9,996 nt of DNA from Chloroflexota bacterium (GTDB lineage Bacteria; Chloroflexota; Anaerolineae; CG2-30-64-16), in NCBI GenBank assembly GCA_029555885.1, contig JAKPQT010000442.1:1-9996 (forward strand), given 5' to 3'. The position numbers were made by a program, and so were the translations under genes. Shown piece by piece: positions 5,969 through 9,996 of the stretch (its first letter is position 1; every line of letters starts with the position of its first letter). The notes beneath the pieces were generated by a model, which searched no databases, was not told the DNA's origin, and worked only from the letters and a program-made list of their open reading frames with translations.

Positions 5969-6991
5969 ATGCGCATATTGGTCACGGGCGGCGCGGGTTA
6001 TATCGGCAGCCACACCTGCGTCGAGCTTCTGAACGCGGGGCATGAGGTTGTCGTCGTGGACAACCTGTCTAACAGCAAGGAGGAGGCGCTGCGCCGGGTG
6101 GGCGAGTTGGCCGGGCCGGAAGCCGCGCAGCGGCTCACCTTCCACCGCGTGGACCTGCTCGACCGGGCCGCGCTCGACGCAGTCTTCAGTCGCGCGCCGG
6201 TGGACGCGGTCATCCACTTCGCCGGGCTGAAGGCGGTGGGCGAATCGGTCAGCATCCCGCTGCGGTACTACCACAACAACGTAACCGGCACGCTCATCCT
6301 GTGCGAGGTCATGGCCGCACACGGCGTCAGGAATCTCGTGTTCAGTTCCTCCGCGACCGTGTACGGCGAGCCCGCGCGCGTCCCGATCACCGAGGACTTC
6401 CCCCTCTCCGCCACGAACCCCTACGGCCGCTCCAAGCTGATGATCGAGGACATCCTGCGCGACCTGGGCCGGGCGGATCCGGCGTGGAATGCCATCCTCC
6501 TGCGCTACTTCAACCCGGTCGGGGCACATGCGAGCGGCCGCATCGGGGAAGACCCGACCGGCATCCCCAACAACCTGATGCCCTTCGTCGCGCAGGTGGC
6601 GGTGGGCCGCCTGCCGGAGCTGCGCGTGTTCGGCAACGACTACCCCACGGCCGACGGCACCGGCGTGCGCGATTACATCCATGTCGTGGACCTGGCACTG
6701 GGCCACCTGGCCGCGCTGGACCGGCTGTCCGCCAACCCCGGCGTTGTGGCCTACAACCTCGGCACGGGCCGGGGCTACAGCGTGCTCGAAGTGGTTGCCG
6801 CATTCGAGCAGGCCACGAATCGTCGCGTTCCGTATCGCATCGTTGCGCGACGCCCCGGCGACGTCGCGGTCAGCTATGCGGACCCGACCCGCGCGCAGGC
6901 GGAGCTGGGCTGGCGCGCAGTGCGCGGGCTGGCTGATATGTGCGCCGATACATGGCGCTGGCAGTCGCAGAATCCCAACGGCTATGCGTGA
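5969..6991 (+). CDS. galE: UDP-glucose 4-epimerase
   Basis: This 340-residue cytoplasmic short-chain dehydrogenase interconverts UDP-glucose and UDP-galactose, and in some forms the N-acetyl sugars, using bound NAD. The Rossmann motif GGAGYIGSH is at 7-15 and D31 in VVDNLSNS should hold the adenosine ribose. The catalytic triad is S128 (SSSATVYG), Y152 and K156 (NPYGRSK). GalE-specific stretches include FNPVGAH (181-187), [12 protein letters not shown] (194-205), [19 protein letters not shown] (221-239) and a terminal WQSQNPNGY, close to E. coli GalE in length (338) and sequence. It is the first gene of a nucleotide-sugar group, with its own promoter. A 111-nt gap with a hairpin repeat separates it from the nucleotidyltransferase gene, so downstream expression may be modulated. 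The glucose versus N-acetyl-hexosamine preference cannot be decided by eye. Confidence 0.96.
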   Translation: MRILVTGGAGYIGSHTCVELLNAGHEVVVVDNLSNSKEEALRRVGELAGPEAAQRLTFHRVDLLDRAALDAVFSRAPVDAVIHFAGLKAVGESVSIPLRYYHNNVTGTLILCEVMAAHGVRNLVFSSSATVYGEPARVPITEDFPLSATNPYGRSKLMIEDILRDLGRADPAWNAILLRYFNPVGAHASGRIGEDPTGIPNNLMPFVAQVAVGRLPELRVFGNDYPTADGTGVRDYIHVVDLALGHLAALDRLSANPGVVAYNLGTGRGYSVLEVVAAFEQATNRRVPYRIVARRPGDVAVSYADPTRAQAELGWRAVRGLADMCADTWRWQSQNPNGYA

Positions 6992-7004
6992 GGGCAAAGC
7001 TGTT

Positions 7005-7075
7005 TCACGCAAAGGCGCAAGGACCGCCAAGAGAGTGAGTCAGAGCTGAATTTGCGTCTTAGCGTCTTTGCGTGA
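7005..7075 (+). repeat. CGCAAAG-type inverted repeat between galE and the nucleotidyltransferase
   Basis: TCACGCAAAGGCGCAAGGAC (7005-7024) pairs with 7056-7075, beginning with a perfect 10-bp arm (TCACGCAAAG / CTTTGCGTGA). It continues with two G-U pairs and one A-A mismatch to about 20 bp, around a 31-nt loop. The arms are made of heptad-like CGCAAAG units. Elements of this sequence type are scattered in the intergenic regions of many bacteria. There is no U tract; it may stabilise the galE 3' end or attenuate read-through. Confidence 0.7.
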
Positions 7076-7102
7076 GCCAATACAAGGTCTGATGAGGCTG
7101 GC

Positions 7103-8029
7103 ATGACAGATACTTCCCTGGCGCTGGTCGTCCTGGCTGCCGGCATCGGCAGCCGCTACGGCGGGCTCAAGCAGATGGACCCCGTCGGGCCCAGCGGCGA
7201 AATCATCATCGACTACTCCGTCTATGACGCACTGGCCGCGGGCTTCAACAAGGTGGTCTTCATCATCTCCGAGGCAATTCAGGAGGCCTTCCGCGAACGC
7301 ATCGGCAGCGCCCTCGAGGGCCAGGTCGAGACTGCGTACATCATCCAACGGCAGGACGACCTGCCCGCGGGCTGGACCGTGCCGCCGGAACGCAAGAAGC
7401 CCTGGGGTACGGCCCACGCGGCGATGGCCGCGCGGACTGCGGTGGACGGCCCCTTCTGCGTCATCAACGCAGATGACTTCTATGGCCGGAACGCGTATGC
7501 GGCCATTGCGGACTATCTCACGCGGCCGGCCGCGGATTCTCCTACCGACTACTGCATGGTCGGCTACAGGCTGGGCAACACGCTCACCGAGCACGGCCAC
7601 GTCGCCCGCGGCATCTGCACGGTGGATGCGGCGGGCTACCTGGTCGGCGTGCGCGAGCGCACGCACATCGAGCGCCACGGCGACGCCGCGCGGCACATCA
7701 ACGACGACGGGACCACGGTTGACCTCCCACTGGATGCCATCGTCTCGATGAACATGTGGGGATTCAGGCCCGCGCTGTTCGACGCCCTGCAGGCGCGCTT
7801 CGCACGCTTCCTGGAACGCAACCGGGCCGACCTCAGCAAGGTCGAGTTCTATCTGTCCGACGTCGTCGGGGATATGGTCGCGGACGGCGAGGCACGCGTG
7901 CGGGTGCTGCCGACCGAGGAGGTCTGGCATGGCGTGACCTACGCTCAGGATAAGCCGCGCGTGCACGCGGCCGTGCGCGACCTGGTGCGCCGGGGCGTCT
8001 ATCCGGAGAACCTGTGGGGCCGGACATGA
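7103..8029 (+). CDS. Sugar-phosphate nucleotidyltransferase family protein
   Basis: This is a 308-residue protein with the GT-A-like fold of enzymes that join a sugar-1-phosphate to an NTP, releasing diphosphate. The signature is LAAGIGSRYGGLKQ (11-24), in which R18 and K23 stand for the catalytic Arg and Lys of GxGTR...PK. KPWGTAHA (99-106) contacts the base and sugar in relatives, and NADDFYG (122-128) gives the metal-binding Asp. NMWGF (217-221) and an acidic C-terminal region follow. It is neither a GalU nor an RmlA in its details. I recognise it only as the generic nucleotidyltransferase family that often lies beside sugar kinases or mutases. The start at 7103 has GAGG 5 nt upstream. It overlaps the next gene in an ATGA, which suggests a coupled pair: the mutase would make the sugar-1-phosphate and this enzyme would activate it. 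UTP is the likeliest donor because of galE. Confidence 0.85.
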   Translation: MTDTSLALVVLAAGIGSRYGGLKQMDPVGPSGEIIIDYSVYDALAAGFNKVVFIISEAIQEAFRERIGSALEGQVETAYIIQRQDDLPAGWTVPPERKKPWGTAHAAMAARTAVDGPFCVINADDFYGRNAYAAIADYLTRPAADSPTDYCMVGYRLGNTLTEHGHVARGICTVDAAGYLVGVRERTHIERHGDAARHINDDGTTVDLPLDAIVSMNMWGFRPALFDALQARFARFLERNRADLSKVEFYLSDVVGDMVADGEARVRVLPTEEVWHGVTYAQDKPRVHAAVRDLVRRGVYPENLWGRT

Positions 8030-9996
8030 AAACTGACGATGCCGCCAGGCCGCTCAAGGCGGTCATCCTGGCCGCGGGCGACCGATCCATTGCCGAGGAC
8101 GGGCAGTCGCTCCTGCTCGAAACCCTCGGCGGCAAGAAGGTGATCGACTATGTAGTCGAGAATGTCGGGCACATCGTACCGCCGGAGGACACCTACATCG
8201 TCACCGGCTACCGGGGCAATAGCATCCGCCAGCACCTCGGTCCAGCGTACACTTATGTCCATCAGACCGCGCCCCAGGGCACTGGTCAGGCCGTGCTGGC
8301 CGTCAAGCCCCTGCTAGAAGACTACGATGGCGACCTGTTGATCCTCTATGGCGATACGCCCCTGTTCAGCCCGACGTCGATTCGCGGACTCATCAACCGC
8401 CACCGCCTGCGCCGGGCCGACCTCACGCTGCTGACAGCCGTCGCAGACCGGCCCTACCCGTATGGCCGGGTCATCCGCGACCGCGGCGGCAGCATCATCG
8501 CCATCATCGAGGAGGCCGCGGCCTCCGCTCACCACAAGGAAATCCGCGAGCTGAACGTCGGCGCGTACGTGGTCGCGGCCCGACAAATCTGGCCGGTGCT
8601 GGAGACGCTCACCCCTTCGCTGAAGGACGGCGAATACCGGCTGACCGATTCGGTCCACCGCTTGATTCACCAGGGGTTGCAGGTCGACTGCTACCAGATT
8701 TATGACCAGGATGAAATCCAGGGCATCAACACCCGGCCGGACCTCGAACAGGCCGGGTTCATCCTGCTCAAGCGCTCGTTCCGGCCCCGCCGCGAACAGG
8801 AGCGCAACGTCGTCAGGTTCGGCACGGGCGGCTGGCGCGCGGTCATCGGGGAGGGCTTCACCCTGCTCAATGTGCGGCGGCTGTGCCAGGCGCTGGCGAA
8901 TGACGTGGCGCGGCGCGGGCTGGAGCAGCGCGGGGTGCTGATCGGCTATGACCGCCGCTTCCTCTCCGACCGGGCCGCGGAGGCCGCCGCGGAAGTGTTC
9001 GCAGGCAACAACATCCACACGATCCTGCTCAGCGAGGACGGTCCGACACCCCTGATCGAGTTTGCGACGGAGGCAGTCCACGCGGCCTACGGCCTGGCCT
9101 TCACCGCGAGCCACAACCCGCCCGAATGGAACGGCCTGAAGGTGTTCCACGGCGACGGCTCGCTGCTGATGACCGCGGAGACGGATCGCATCGAGGCGGA
9201 GACGAACGCGCTCGATCCCGATGACTTAGTGACCGTGCCGCTGGAAATCGCCATCCCTGCGGGCATTGTCGAGCGTCGCGACTTCGTCAACCAGTACGTG
9301 GACCGGGTGGAGTCGTTCATCGACATGGCCGCGATCCGCAAGGCGGGCCTGAGGGTCATCGTCGACCCGATGTATGGCGTCGCGCACCTGACCCTGGGGA
9401 TCATCCTCAACGAGGCGCGCTGCCGGGTGACCTTCATCCACGAGCGGCGCAACCCGCTGTTCGGCGGCCGCTCGCCCGCGCCGGACCTCGACGCGCTGCG
9501 CCTGCTGCGCGCGTACGTGCGGGACGAGCATTACGACCTGGGGCTGGCCACCGATGGGGATGCCGACCGTATCGCGCTGATCGATGAGCGCGGCCAGTAC
9601 GTCCACATCAACGACCTGCTGCTATTGCTCTACTGGTACCTGCACGAGGTGAAGCGACAGCGCGGCGCGGTCGTGCGCAACCTCGCGACGACCCACCTGC
9701 TGGACCGGCTGGCCGCCTCGTTCGGCGAGCAGGCCATTGAGACGCCGGTCGGCTTCAAGTGGATTGCTGCGGGCATGGTGGACCACAACGCGCTGCTCGG
9801 CGGCGAATCCAGCGGCGGCCTCACCATCCGAGGCCACATCCTCGGCAAGGACGGCATCTTCGCCTCCGCGCTGATTATCGAGATGCTTGCCAAGACCGGA
9901 GAATCCATCTCCCAGTTACAGGAGCGGGTCTGGGCCATCACGGGCCGGCTGTACAGCGTGGAGGACGGGCTGCCCGCGACGCCCGACATGCGCATC
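8026..9996 (+). CDS. GlmU-like nucleotidyltransferase domain fused to phosphohexomutase (C-terminus missing)
   Basis: The open frame runs 657 codons to the window edge. Residues 10-240 resemble the GlmU uridylyltransferase domain: QGTGQAV (84-90), YGDTPL (108-113, with the metal Asp), YGRVIRD (146-152), LNVGAYV (176-182), EYRLTD (203-208) and GIN (233-235). The nucleotide loop is LAAGDRSIAEDGQ (15-27): the GxGTR arginine and the PK lysine are missing although spacing is kept. No left-handed beta-helix follows. Residues 262-657 are a phosphoglucomutase/phosphomannomutase with RFGTGGWRA (264-272), TASHNPPEWNG (360-370, phospho-serine S362), metal loop DGDADR (510-515) and GGESSGG (592-598). The last domain, which binds phosphate, lies outside. 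The mutase should be active on a hexose or hexosamine phosphate; the first domain may be catalytic with altered residues, or regulatory. Translation starts in an ATGA overlap. Confidence 0.88.
   Translation, partial: MKTDDAARPLKAVILAAGDRSIAEDGQSLLLETLGGKKVIDYVVENVGHIVPPEDTYIVTGYRGNSIRQHLGPAYTYVHQTAPQGTGQAVLAVKPLLEDYDGDLLILYGDTPLFSPTSIRGLINRHRLRRADLTLLTAVADRPYPYGRVIRDRGGSIIAIIEEAAASAHHKEIRELNVGAYVVAARQIWPVLETLTPSLKDGEYRLTDSVHRLIHQGLQVDCYQIYDQDEIQGINTRPDLEQAGFILLKRSFRPRREQERNVVRFGTGGWRAVIGEGFTLLNVRRLCQALANDVARRGLEQRGVLIGYDRRFLSDRAAEAAAEVFAGNNIHTILLSEDGPTPLIEFATEAVHAAYGLAFTASHNPPEWNGLKVFHGDGSLLMTAETDRIEAETNALDPDDLVTVPLEIAIPAGIVERRDFVNQYVDRVESFIDMAAIRKAGLRVIVDPMYGVAHLTLGIILNEARCRVTFIHERRNPLFGGRSPAPDLDALRLLRAYVRDEHYDLGLATDGDADRIALIDERGQYVHINDLLLLLYWYLHEVKRQRGAVVRNLATTHLLDRLAASFGEQAIETPVGFKWIAAGMVDHNALLGGESSGGLTIRGHILGKDGIFASALIIEMLAKTGESISQLQERVWAITGRLYSVEDGLPATPDMRI

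Noticed and set aside
5749..5985. 78-codon minus-strand frame in the ilvD-galE gap
   Set aside because: Its start lies inside galE, it has no clear ribosome binding site, and the peptide is not recognisable; it overlaps the galE promoter and the heptad hairpin.
5954..7030. 358-codon open frame on the minus strand opposite galE
   Set aside because: Its composition is a mirror of galE codons, it shows no family motifs, and it crosses the galE promoter side and the downstream hairpin.
7040..7966. 308-codon open frame opposite the nucleotidyltransferase
   Set aside because: It is antisense to a gene with clear catalytic motifs and is a product of GC-rich codon bias.
8026..8775. A frameshift as the cause of the abnormal nucleotide loop in the fusion protein
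   Set aside because: The loop keeps exact family spacing, flanking motifs stay in the same frame, and the other two frames do not give GxGTR or PK.

Overview
The window is a GC-rich bacterial chromosome segment with short intergenic gaps. Several starts are fixed by clear Shine-Dalgarno sites, and recognisable -35/-10 promoters are present. I see no tRNA, rRNA, CRISPR array or insertion sequence, and no gene-free stretch over 300 bases. The gene set suggests Chloroflexota, perhaps an Anaerolineae-like lineage: a Ser/Thr kinase fused to an AAA-type ATPase, a VTC/DUF4956 pair and a long-branch sugar-nucleotide fusion. This placement comes from family resemblance only and is tentative.

Left half (1-3850), all on the minus strand. 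Reading in the direction of transcription, a two-gene operon comes first: a VTC-type polyphosphate polymerase domain protein (3850-2987) overlaps a DUF4956 membrane protein (3000-2359) by 14 nt, and an intrinsic terminator at about 2335-2308 closes the unit. Next is a membrane-anchored neutral zinc metallopeptidase of the YpfJ type (2185-1307). Last is the N-terminal part of a Ser/Thr kinase-ATPase signalling protein (1107 to the window edge).

Divergent region (3851-4035). It carries a good sigma70-like promoter for the rightward ilvD-type gene and a possible -10 box for the leftward VTC operon.

Right half (4036-9996), all on the plus strand. An IlvD/Edd-family dehydratase (4036-5706) ends inside a heptad-repeat hairpin. 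A 262-nt gap follows, holding a 25-codon candidate small ORF and a TTGACA-17-TATTGT promoter. Then comes a sugar-nucleotide module: galE (5969-6991), a second hairpin repeat, a stand-alone sugar-phosphate nucleotidyltransferase (7103-8029), and a gene starting in an ATGA overlap (8026 to the window end). That last gene encodes a GlmU-like nucleotidyltransferase domain fused to a phosphohexomutase. Together these could isomerise a hexose phosphate, activate it with UTP or another NTP, and epimerise it at C4, presumably for cell-surface glycan or storage sugar synthesis.

The most unusual item is the fusion protein. Its mutase half keeps every catalytic motif visible in the window. Its nucleotidyltransferase half keeps the metal-binding side of the site but has lost the GxGTR...PK signature, so it may be a regulatory or sugar-binding pseudo-enzyme domain. 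The VTC/DUF4956 pair is the second candidate for a poorly described system, a possible bacterial membrane-coupled polyphosphate synthase.
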